DNA from: Methanosarcinaceae archaeon
GTDB lineage: Archaea > Halobacteriota > Methanosarcinia > Methanosarcinales > Methanosarcinaceae
Length of the DNA: 7,504 nucleotides
Assembly: GCA_030609665.1 (NCBI GenBank)
Contig: JAUWBW010000090.1
Span: 1 to 7,504, forward strand
Direction of reading: 5' to 3'
Shown here: positions 1 through 5,728 of the stretch, in pieces
How the letters are laid out: each line of letters starts with the position of its first letter
How positions within the stretch are numbered: the stretch's first letter is position 1
The notes under the pieces: model-generated
Seen by the model: the letters and a program-made list of their open reading frames with translations, nothing else
The model's database searches: none
Told to the model about the DNA's origin: nothing
Position numbers and translations under genes: made by a program

Positions 1-2111
1 TTATACATCGGAGCATCAAGCACAAAACTCTCAAATTCCCCGCCTTCGCCTGCAATATTCAATCCGATCTTCTCGTTCAGCCGCACAAGTTTATCGATAT
101 CTATCTCCGCAATACTGCGCCCGACCCAACTCTTATCAAGACCATACGCCGCAATGCTGCTGAAAATAAACTCATACCCGAGTTTCAACAGCTCCCGCAT
201 CTCTGTTTCCTGATCGATATGCCACAGGGGCGAGAATACCTTAAGACCGATCTCATCACAAATTCGCTCTATCCTTTCTCTCTGATAGTTTGAATACAGT
301 GCTCCCGTCACCACACCTTCAATACCATATTCTTCTTTCGCCCGCAAAATCGCTTTTTTCATATCCAGAAGTTCGACTTCCTTTTCCCCTTTGGTAACCT
401 GCTCAATAAGAGGGAAACCCATAGCTTCAGCCTGCAGGCGGGCGAGATTGATATTTGGGGTATGGAACATATAGGAGTCCGGGTTCTCACTCTTAATAGT
501 GATCAGGCACTCAATGGAATAGTTCTGCTCCTGCATAATCTGCAAAGCATAATTGCTGTCCTTTCCGGAACTGAACAGGACACCGAGTTTCAAATTTGGC
601 TGCGAGTAGAATCGTTTCAGGTACTCTGTCTTTGAACCACATCCAGCCTTCTTTGCAAGTTTTGTGATTGCCTTATCAAACCTGCTACCGTACTGCGCTG
701 CCTGTTTTCTGCGTTCTGTGAACTCACGGGAAATGCCGGTATGCTCTCCAACCATGCGCAGGATAAGTTTATTCTGGCTCTGCTCATGTTCGCTGCCAAC
801 TTCGTTATTATTCTTAATTTCAACCTTGTACTGCGGCGGGATCTTGAGACAATAGTCCACCAGCCTTTTGTCAAGATACGGTACACGAAGTTCGATACTA
901 TTGTTCATTGAAACAACATCATCCCGATACGTGTTCTTCTCGTATATTTTCAGGATATCTGCATAACAATCCCTGTTAATATCTGTCGAGCGCCTGTGCC
1001 GATCATATCCTGCAAACAATTCATCGGCACCCGAACCTGAAAACATAACTCGAATACCATCTTCTGCTGCTGCTTTGCAGGCAGCATACATTGTCAACCC
1101 GACCCCAACCTTCGGAACATTAGTGTCCTCGATGAGCGGCACCACAGTCCTTAGATATTCCTCAACTTCCTCTATGTCTATCTCGCTCACATTGAGTGAG
1201 AGTCCCAACTCATCAGCCACCTTTTTTGCATACCGGACATCCGGCGATTCCACCTCGCCTTTCAACCCAACTGTATAACATGTAAAATCCACACCCGGTT
1301 TCTTTCCAAGTTGCTTACACAGGTAAGCGATAATTGTAGAATCAACACCACCCGAGAACAGAATACCAAACGGTTCGTCGGGGATGCGGATCGATATAGC
1401 GTCAGTCAGGAGTTTCTCAACATCCGCGCGAATGGTTTCAACCGGCACTTCATGTTCCGGTGTGATTGAAAAGAACTCACGGTTGTACTTTGTGATATTG
1501 TCATCCTTGATGTCATAACACAATATCTCGCGCGGGTTCAGTTCTTTGATGTCGAGGAAGTTGACAGCACCAAGGGCTTTTTTCTCAGAAGCGAACGCAA
1601 AATCGGAATTGGTGCTGTACCACATGGGTTTTAGACCAAGAATATCACGGGCAATGTACACTTTTTCATCGAGCCAGTATGCGAATGAATAGACGCCGAC
1701 AAGCTCACGAAGGGTGTCATCGATTATCTGGCTAACATCTGATGTTGTGTCAATTTTTACTTTATCAGCAATCCGTTTCTCGATAAGTTGAATCAAAAGG
1801 TCTGAGTCATTTTTAGCATTGATGTCATACTTGCTACTCAGTTCCTTCCAGTTATATATCTCGCAATTAGCAACCAGCCTCCCCTCACGAACGATTGGCT
1901 GCGGAACAAAATTTACCATTGAATGCAGCGTGTGACCAAGTATGTTTATGTCTTTTGGAACTGTCAGTGAATCAACATCATCCGAGTGTTTCACCCAATC
2001 AGCACCACAGGCACCGGCACCGTCCATGCCACGATTTTTGAGGATAGTAAGGGCTCGGTGTGTATATTCTGCTGCGTCTTGTGTATTAAAAAAACCTGTA
2101 ATTCCGCACAT
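1..2111 (-). CDS. asnB: AsnB-type glutamine amidotransferase/asparagine synthase fused to DUF71 diphthine-ammonia-ligase domain (C-terminus cut by window edge)
   Basis: I translated the minus strand from the ATG at 2111 to the window edge: 703 codons with no stop or frameshift. The protein begins MCGITGFF, so Cys2 is the N-terminal nucleophile of a class II glutaminase after Met removal. The amidotransferase domain covers roughly residues 1-215 and contains ARDILGLKPMWY. The synthase domain (about 216-500) has the PP-loop SGGVDS at 253-258, SGSGADELFAGY from 358, and SIELRVPYLD. A second, unrelated PP-loop ATPase follows: LGVLFSSGKDS (PP-loop 514-519) and the DUF71/Dph6 signature GEGGEFES at 688-695, then LDAPMY at the edge, so probably only a few tens of residues are missing. 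Known: AsnB releases ammonia from glutamine and amidates an adenylated aspartate; Dph6 amidates diphthine on translation factor EF2 using ATP and ammonia. Inference: the glutaminase could feed ammonia to either ATPase. In the motif usually SGEG the Glu is Ser360. No Shine-Dalgarno precedes the start; a leaderless mRNA is likely. Confidence 0.93.
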   Translation of the reverse strand, partial: MCGITGFFNTQDAAEYTHRALTILKNRGMDGAGACGADWVKHSDDVDSLTVPKDINILGHTLHSMVNFVPQPIVREGRLVANCEIYNWKELSSKYDINAKNDSDLLIQLIEKRIADKVKIDTTSDVSQIIDDTLRELVGVYSFAYWLDEKVYIARDILGLKPMWYSTNSDFAFASEKKALGAVNFLDIKELNPREILCYDIKDDNITKYNREFFSITPEHEVPVETIRADVEKLLTDAISIRIPDEPFGILFSGGVDSTIIAYLCKQLGKKPGVDFTCYTVGLKGEVESPDVRYAKKVADELGLSLNVSEIDIEEVEEYLRTVVPLIEDTNVPKVGVGLTMYAACKAAAEDGIRVMFSGSGADELFAGYDRHRRSTDINRDCYADILKIYEKNTYRDDVVSMNNSIELRVPYLDKRLVDYCLKIPPQYKVEIKNNNEVGSEHEQSQNKLILRMVGEHTGISREFTERRKQAAQYGSRFDKAITKLAKKAGCGSKTEYLKRFYSQPNLKLGVLFSSGKDSNYALQIMQEQNYSIECLITIKSENPDSYMFHTPNINLARLQAEAMGFPLIEQVTKGEKEVELLDMKKAILRAKEEYGIEGVVTGALYSNYQRERIERICDEIGLKVFSPLWHIDQETEMRELLKLGYEFIFSSIAAYGLDKSWVGRSIAEIDIDKLVRLNEKIGLNIAGEGGEFESFVLDAPMY

Positions 2112-2146
2112 TGTTTTTGTGTAATTTTAGTATAATATTATATTCA
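2112..2146 (-). promoter_or_regulatory. Probable archaeal TATA promoter of the asnB fusion gene (leaderless)
   Basis: On the minus strand the sequence AATATAATATTATAC lies at about 2144-2130, centred some 26-28 nt before the ATG at 2111. That is the usual distance from an archaeal TATA box to the transcription start, so the transcript would begin at or next to the start codon. The intervening bases (ACTAAAATTACACAAAAAC) contain no Shine-Dalgarno, which agrees with a leaderless message. The call rests on position and composition only. Confidence 0.5.
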
Positions 2147-2166
2147 TTGTTTAATCGTGCGCGCAC
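2131..2166 (-). repeat. AT-rich/CGCGC 36-bp element, copy 1
   Basis: On the plus strand this runs TATAAT, an AT stretch, ATTGTTTAATC, then CGCGC. A closely matching sequence in the same orientation occurs at 3712-3748 (TATAAT, ATTGTTTAATC, CGCGC). Copy 1 contains the likely TATA box of the asnB fusion. Copy 2 lies just upstream, in the minus direction, of a methyltransferase-tail remnant, so the element may be a duplicated promoter region. No terminal inverted repeats or flanking target duplications are apparent. Confidence 0.5.
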
Positions 2167-2240
2167 ATTTACCACACAATCTATTTCAATATATTTGAAT
2201 AGTGCAATTGAGTTTTTAGTGTGTCTGTATATTCAGCCAA

Positions 2241-2302
2241 TTTTTGACAGGATTTACCGGATGAACAGGATTTCCATTATTTTTCATAAATCCCGATTAT
2301 CC
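2241..2302. repeat. Dispersed CAGGAT-rich repeat, copy A (internally deleted)
   Basis: It contains GACAGGATTTACCGGATGAA and CAGGATTTCC, then TTTTCATAAATCCCGATTAT. Both parts match copies B (about 3490-3590) and C (about 5729-5840), but the roughly 60 bp between them, which forms the second arm of the hairpin in B and C, is absent. Copy A begins a few bases after the stop codon of the AlbA_2 remnant at 2306 (minus direction). It is therefore a deletion derivative of the element. I know similar CAGGAT/ATCCTG dispersed repeats from many archaeal and bacterial genomes; their function is unknown. Confidence 0.75.
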
Positions 2303-2305
2303 ATA

Positions 2306-2593
2306 CTATTCACCTAAAATTACATACCCACCTGTTTTTTTTGAACCTTCCTTTTTAATTTTACCATTCTCTATTAATTCTTGTAAATATCGTTTTAATG
2401 TACCAAGAGGTATTTTCGTATTCTTTTCTATATCTTTTCTCTTGCAGTTCGGATTTAATTTAATAAATTCAAAAATTTGATCACTTTTTAGTGGCTCATT
2501 TAATGGCTCATTTAATGGCTCATTTTTAAAATTCGGATGTATCAACAATCGTGAGATAAACTGCACCCTTCCTTCATCAGTTATAAAAACAGG
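2306..2593 (-). pseudogene. C-terminal remnant of an AlbA_2/GHKL-type regulator (winged-helix end)
   Basis: The minus-strand frame reads PVFITDEGRVQFISRLLIHP, then NEPLNEPLNEPL, and ends in a winged-helix region (KRKDIEKNTKIPLGTLKRYL, LIENGKIKKEG, GGYVILGE, stop TAG at 2306). The intact regulator at 6013-7395 has the equivalent stretch LPEPTFEEYQGFQVVFRK between its ATPase fold and its C-terminal winged helix, which identifies the fragment. Just upstream another frame reads NGSP, and one extra A in CCAAACCT would join it as NGSPKPVF, so there is probably a 1-base deletion near 2594. The AlbA_2 and ATPase domains are missing, replaced by the truncated rhuM. A GTG at 2566 would give an 86-residue DNA-binding peptide, but its GGAAGG tract directly abuts the GTG with no spacing, so translation from there is doubtful. 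Confidence 0.75.
2492..2527 (-). repeat. 12-bp tandem repeat encoding NEPL x3
   Basis: The plus-strand unit TGGCTCATTTAA occurs at 2492-2503 and 2504-2515, with a partial third unit from 2516. It encodes NEPLNEPLNEPL, a hydrophilic linker before the winged helix. The period is a multiple of three, so changes in copy number would lengthen or shorten the linker without shifting frame. Confidence 0.85.
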
Positions 2594-3308
2594 TTTGGTG
2601 AACCATTATTTTTCCTGCTGGTGAATTTTTCCATGAAGTTAACCCCATGTTTTCCTTTTTTGCATCTGCTCTTTCCACAATCAATTCAGGTGCAGTATTT
2701 TTGTGTATGGCATAGTGAAGTTTATTTTGTACTTTTGCAAAAAAATCTCTTGTCAATTTTGCATCTTTGTCATAATCCAAACTTGTTGCGTATATGTCTG
2801 TTATTTTTTGGTAAAAATTTCTTTCACTGAGTCGTATTTCTCTGATTTCTGCAAGTAAATTGTCAAAGTAATTTTTGTTTAAGTAAGAACCATTTTCAAG
2901 ACGTTTATTGTCTAAAACATAACCTTTGACTGCAAATTCTTTAATTACTTTTGTCGCCCAAATCCGAAATTGCGTAGCCTTGTATGAATTTATCCTGTAT
3001 CCTAAGGAGATAATTGCATCTAAATTGTAAAAATCAATTTCTCTTTTAACACTTCTATTCCCTTCTTTTTGAACTATTAGGAATTTCCTAATAGTTGCTT
3101 TTTCATCTAATTCGTCTGTCTGATATATATTTTTAAGATGTTCATTGATTGTGGGGATTTTAACATCAAATAGCTTAGCCATCATTTTTTGAGAAAGCCA
3201 TACAGTCTCATTTTCATATTTGACTTCAATAGACTCCCCCTCCTGAGACTGTGCAGTAAATATCAAAAATTCTGCTGTTGAGTTTCTTATTGCTAAATCT
3301 TTGCTCAT
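2577..3308 (-). pseudogene. rhuM: RhuM-family protein, C-terminally truncated
   Basis: The reading frame gives 243 residues. The first 234 are typical of the RhuM family (Salmonella SPI-3 RhuM relatives): IRNSTAEFLIFTAQ at 7-20, VWLSQKMMAKLFDVKIPTIN (36-55, helix-turn-helix-like), YNLDAIISLGYRIN, RIWATKVIKEFAVKGYVLD, FFAKVQNKLHYAIH, and ELIVERADAKKENMGLTSWK ending SPAGKI. Family members usually run to about 330 residues; here the match stops at residue 234 (2607) and nine unrelated residues follow before the stop. Downstream sequence is the end of an AlbA_2 gene, so a recombination or deletion junction lies at about 2605-2610. The ATG at 3308 is supported by GAAGGT eight nucleotides upstream and by the family N-terminus. 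RhuM function is not settled; it resembles phage KilA-N/Bro-type DNA-binding proteins, and its genes often accompany type I restriction loci. Composition is clearly more AT-rich than the asnB gene. Confidence 0.85.
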
Positions 3309-3309
3309 A

Positions 3310-3489
3310 TCAAATTACCTTCACAATCGTATTTGGCATGTTGTCTGGTTTCGTATTTTTATTTTGTGCAGCATCTTCAACATTTTGTACGAAAAATTGA
3401 AGCAACTCGCTCCTGTTCGCGAAATATTGCGGTTCTACAGGCCCTCTGGCATAAAACGGATTTCCTGTCATTTTTGTCATCTCTGTCAT
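3310..3489 (-). pseudogene. N-terminal fragment of an archaeal AAA/P-loop ATPase (59 codons)
   Basis: Reading the minus strand from the ATG at 3489 to the TGA at 3310-3312 gives 59 residues: MTEMTKMTGNPFYARGPVEP, then QYFANRSELLQFFVQNVEDA and AAQNKNTKPDN. The NPF-x-RGPV-x-P-x-YF-xx-R-x-EL pattern is the N-terminal lead-in of a large archaeal P-loop ATPase group, which normally continues within about ten residues to a Walker A loop (GxxGxGKT/S). Here the similarity stops at KPDN and the tail MPNTIVKVI precedes the stop. The TGA is one base before the rhuM start, so the pair is spaced like an operon, but the missing ATPase core points to a broken gene. ATG occurs three times at the start (residues 1, 4, 7). 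It could be a functional small protein, which I consider less likely. Confidence 0.6.
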
Positions 3490-3596
3490 AATTTACCGGA
3501 TGAACAGGATTTCGACGTGACATTGTATCCTGTAAATCCTGTTCATCCCGTCCGAATATATCATTTGACTTTTCATTAATCCCGATTATTTTTTTT
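3490..3596. repeat. Dispersed CAGGAT/ATCCTG hairpin repeat, copy B
   Basis: The left arm is ATTTACCGGATGAACAGGAT and the right arm ATCCTGTAAATCCTGTTCAT, followed by CCCGTCCGAATATAT and, after a spacer, TTTTCATTAATCCCGATTAT. The stretch 3527-3561 is identical to 5772-5806 in copy C. The arms are imperfect inverted repeats built on a 9-bp CAGGAT periodicity. The left end differs from copies A and C: GACAGG is replaced by TCATAA where the AAA-ATPase fragment begins at 3489, so a breakpoint lies here. Confidence 0.8.
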
Positions 3597-3609
3597 ATGA
3601 CAGGCGTTC

Positions 3610-3711
3610 TTATTTCCCCTCATTGAACTCCTCGACAATCTTTATCTCTTCGGGGGTCAGGCCATAGAGTTTTTAGACGAGCTGGTCGATTTGGTTTTCT
3701 ATGGTGTGAAA
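3610..3711 (-). pseudogene. C-terminal remnant of a restriction-modification DNA methyltransferase-like protein (copy B)
   Basis: The minus-strand frame reads FHTIENQIDQLV, stop, KLYGLTPEEIKIVEEFNEGK, stop (TAA at 3610-3612). The pattern IDxLVYxLYxLTxEEIxIVE is the typical last 25-30 residues of large Eco57I/HsdM-like adenine methyltransferases and type IIG enzymes. In copy C the codon at the first stop is TAC (Tyr); here it is TAA (3673-3675), so this copy is a pseudogene tail. No catalytic motif (NPPY, FxGxG) is present nearby. DNA at 3612-3661 is identical to 5859-5908. Confidence 0.65.
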
Positions 3712-3748
3712 TATAATGTTAAATTTATTGTTTAATCATTCGCGCTCA
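3712..3748 (-). repeat. AT-rich/CGCGC element, copy 2
   Basis: It matches 2131-2166 in the same orientation: TATAAT, an AT stretch, ATTGTTTAATC and CGCGC. On the minus strand it ends in ACATTATA a few bases before the methyltransferase-tail remnant, so it may be a leftover promoter-like segment. Confidence 0.5.
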
Positions 3749-3801
3749 ATTAAAACGGGCGCGCTCAATTAATTAAACGGGCGCGCCCATTTTTAATGGG
3801 C
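3741..3801. repeat. GC-rich tandem repeat with terminal hairpin
   Basis: Three head-to-tail units start with CGCGC and end with GGG: 3741-3759 (CGCGCTCAATTAAAACGGG), 3760-3781 (22 bp, with an extra AAT-type triplet) and 3782-3800 (diverged). A perfect 10-bp palindrome GGGCGCGCCC lies at 3779-3788. GCCCAT/ATGGGC (3785-3790 with 3796-3801) forms a hairpin with a 5-base loop, 6 bp after the stop of the regulator gene. It could aid termination of that minus-strand transcript, although no clear T-run follows. Confidence 0.65.
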
Positions 3802-3807
3802 ATTTTC

Positions 3808-5505
3808 TCATTTTTCATAATATGCACCGCGTCCTTGCCCTTTCTGTTTAATGAATCCCTCGTTAATCAATTTTCGAACTAATCTCTTTGCTTGATCTCT
3901 ATTAACACCGCAGACATTTCTCGTTTCTTCGTTTGTGACTTTCCCATTAGTCTCAATATAATTCTTCAATAATTGGAGCTTTTGTTCTTCTGACAATCCT
4001 TTAATCCGAGTATATTTTTCTTTTTCTCCAATAGAAGAAAGCGTTTCATGGGTCAACTGATAATACGTTCCTTTTCCTGTTCCAACTCGTTCAAGGAAAA
4101 CACCTTCCATTAAATTGAGCGTTTCAGAGGCTTCTTTCTGTGTTCGCTGAAGAATCTCAGAAGCATCTTGTGTTGATATCTTGTCATTCCTTCTCAGGTG
4201 ATGCAATATAATCAGTTCTTCAAGTCTCCAGCCATGACCTCCATTCGCTTTTTTACCGATAAATCTCGCCATTGCTTCATCAAATGTACCATTTCGCAGT
4301 ACAACTTCTACTGCACCATTGATCTCAGGATATTCGGGCGGCAGTTTGCCATAAGAAAGGAGCCTGCGGTACATCCTGTCTACGCCAAGTCCCCCACGGT
4401 TTACTGCGCCGATGTGTTGGAATATCTCTGCCAAGAGCGGATTGCGTCTCACTGGCGGATGGGTAAGCACATTACGCGACGTAACACCACCAATAAAAGA
4501 TCCGGGACTTGATATCTCAAGTTTATGAGGGGACATCCGCACATAGATGGAATCGGGTAGTGTGTAGTCTCTGTGGACTACGGCATTTAACAAGGCTTCC
4601 CTTACAACATCTTCAGGGAAACTTGGTATTGGAGTTTCTAAAAATGCGTCTTTTATGAGGTGGACTGAATTGAATGGTTCGATGAAGTCCCATATCTTTT
4701 CAATCGATTTTAGAAGGGGCAACTTCATGTAGGTGCTCTGGACGGGGTCAACATCACTCTTTTCAAACCTGAAATAGATCATTTCGTTTTGAGGCATGTT
4801 ATTTTTGATTACCTGTTCTTTTCCAAGCAGCATAAGCCCTGCAATAGTTAGACGGTCTTCCCCATCGATCTCACGTATTATTCCAAGTGATTTGAGCAAG
4901 TCCGTGTCATCGAGTTTCAGGATTTCTGATGCAGGGGTGTATTTTTCGATCCAGTTGCGAAGTCTTGCTACTTCAAGGAGGTCAATTGACTCTATTCCGA
5001 CATCAAGCAGGTATCCTGCTGTATAATCATATCCTTTTGCAACTTTGAGGCTTGTTTCGTCTTCAGGAAAAATTAGTCTGTTCTCTTTCCCGACTCTCTG
5101 ATACTTTTTTCCGGATGAGGTAGAATGGATTCTGGGACTTTTTGGTATTTTGACTGCAATTAACATTCCTTCTCGTTGCAATATCTCTTCAATCTCTGCA
5201 ATGATAGGTGGTTTTGTGCCGTCAAATAACATTCTTCGCATTTCATCGATGTCGTAATTATGACAACCTGTTATAGCTTCTGTACCGGATATATTGTCTT
5301 CTATTCCAAGCAGGAGTGTCCCGCCGTCTGCGTTGGCGAAGGCAACAGCGTATTCCCTAAGAAGGGATGAGAGTTTCTTTTTAGAATTTTCGTGGCTGGA
5401 ACTATCCGGATACCGTTTGAGATCTAATTGATTGCTTTCAACCATTTCAGAAGATGCCCCATTTCTTATTTCTTCTATAATTTTTATTATATCGGTTTTA
5501 TCCAT
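3808..5505 (-). CDS. AlbA_2 (Schlafen AAA_4-type) domain regulator with GHKL-like ATPase fold and two winged helices
   Basis: I start the protein at the ATG at 5505 (565 residues) because GGTGG lies 6 nt upstream; a GTG at 5532, overlapping the preceding stop as GTGA, would add nine residues. Numbered from the ATG, the AlbA_2 nucleic-acid-binding domain covers about 20-160 and includes REYAVAFANADGGTLLLGIE. REALLNAVVHRDY at 302-314 and ISSPGSF mark the HATPase_c_4 fold found at the C-terminus of COG2865 proteins, with NRGGLGVDRM after it. Two winged helices follow (about 425-490, ending GTGKGTYYQL, and 505-565, ending GQGRGAYYEK). Family members are usually described as predicted transcriptional regulators; substrates are unknown and a defence role has been suspected because they often sit in restriction-modification loci. 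It follows a 47-residue gene by 23 bp and is probably co-transcribed with it. The second winged helix makes it longer than its neighbour at 6013-7395. Confidence 0.92.
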   Translation of the reverse strand: MDKTDIIKIIEEIRNGASSEMVESNQLDLKRYPDSSSHENSKKKLSSLLREYAVAFANADGGTLLLGIEDNISGTEAITGCHNYDIDEMRRMLFDGTKPPIIAEIEEILQREGMLIAVKIPKSPRIHSTSSGKKYQRVGKENRLIFPEDETSLKVAKGYDYTAGYLLDVGIESIDLLEVARLRNWIEKYTPASEILKLDDTDLLKSLGIIREIDGEDRLTIAGLMLLGKEQVIKNNMPQNEMIYFRFEKSDVDPVQSTYMKLPLLKSIEKIWDFIEPFNSVHLIKDAFLETPIPSFPEDVVREALLNAVVHRDYTLPDSIYVRMSPHKLEISSPGSFIGGVTSRNVLTHPPVRRNPLLAEIFQHIGAVNRGGLGVDRMYRRLLSYGKLPPEYPEINGAVEVVLRNGTFDEAMARFIGKKANGGHGWRLEELIILHHLRRNDKISTQDASEILQRTQKEASETLNLMEGVFLERVGTGKGTYYQLTHETLSSIGEKEKYTRIKGLSEEQKLQLLKNYIETNGKVTNEETRNVCGVNRDQAKRLVRKLINEGFIKQKGQGRGAYYEK

Positions 5506-5511
5506 CTTTTT

Positions 5512-5516
5512 CCACC
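5512..5516 (-). promoter_or_regulatory. Shine-Dalgarno GGTGG deciding the ATG start of the AlbA_2 gene
   Basis: On the minus strand the order is GGTGG, AAAAAG, ATG. It complements the CCACC/CCTCC-type 3' end of archaeal 16S rRNA at a spacing of six bases. The alternative GTG at 5532 has no such site, although its GTGA overlap with the previous stop could allow coupling. Confidence 0.6.
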
Positions 5517-5528
5517 ATCTATAACCAC

Positions 5529-5672
5529 TCACTCATATTCGATCGTAACCTTGACCTTACTGATACCTTTCGGAAGGTATACGCTCCCGTTTACAGTACC
5601 ATTTGTGAATTTATACCTATCAAAGTTCTTGGTGGTTTTATCGTTCTCAGCATCCATTTCTATTGTTGTCAT
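5529..5672 (-). CDS. Small conserved-looking protein of unknown function, 47 aa
   Basis: I translated the minus strand from the ATG at 5672 to the TGA at 5529-5531. The protein starts MTTIEMDAENDKTTKNFDRY and continues KFTNGTVNGSVYLPKGISK, then VKVTIEYE. AAGGAG lies nine bases before the ATG, a strong Shine-Dalgarno, and the gene ends 23 bp before the AlbA_2 regulator. The C-terminal two thirds alternate hydrophobic and polar residues around NG, NGSVYLPKG and KVKVTIE, which suggests a small beta-sheet protein. There is no membrane segment, signal peptide or cysteine. I have a vague memory of similar short proteins (K-F-x-R-Y ... G-x-x-Y-x-x-K ... K-V-x-V-T-I-E) in methanogens but cannot name a family. 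Its place as first gene of a pair with a DNA-binding ATPase would fit an antitoxin-like or accessory partner; that is inference only. No convincing TATA box is visible upstream. Confidence 0.7.
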   Translation of the reverse strand: MTTIEMDAENDKTTKNFDRYKFTNGTVNGSVYLPKGISKVKVTIEYE

Positions 5673-5728
5673 GGTTAAATGCTCCTTAATTTAGTTTTCA
5701 GTGACTCTGCCAATTTAGATGATTTTTT

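Larger units (their letters stand above)
3490..3807. other. Non-coding 318-bp stretch between AlbA_2 gene and ATPase fragment
   Basis: This interval has no intact gene. It holds repeat copy B, the methyltransferase-tail remnant, the second copy of the 36-bp AT/CGCGC element (3712-3748) and a short GC-rich tandem repeat ending at a 6-bp hairpin beside the stop codon of the upstream regulator gene. Confidence 0.8.

Noticed and set aside
617..1278. Short open frames inside the asnB fusion gene on either strand
   Set aside because: They lie in other frames of a continuous 703-codon reading frame with diagnostic motifs throughout.
2185..2199. TTCAA-TATAT-TTGAA palindrome as an operator
   Set aside because: The arms are only 5 bp in AT-rich sequence and the site is far upstream of the inferred asnB transcription start; not above chance.
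2111..2317. 68-codon plus-strand open frame in the asnB upstream gap
   Set aside because: It runs through AT-rich promoter and dispersed-repeat sequence and shows no motif or ribosome site.
2306..2566. The 86-codon GTG-start frame as an independent small winged-helix gene
   Set aside because: The recognisable family similarity extends upstream of the GTG (PVFITDEG), and the putative ribosome site abuts the start codon, so a gene remnant explains it better.
3301..3579. 92-codon plus-strand open frame across the ATPase fragment and repeat copy B
   Set aside because: Its sequence is the antisense of the NPFYARGPVEP fragment plus hairpin repeat; no Shine-Dalgarno or motif supports it.
5428..5694. 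88-codon plus-strand open frame over the 47-aa gene
   Set aside because: The minus-strand 47-aa gene has a strong Shine-Dalgarno and operon spacing; the plus-strand frame is hydrophobic antisense translation without a ribosome site.
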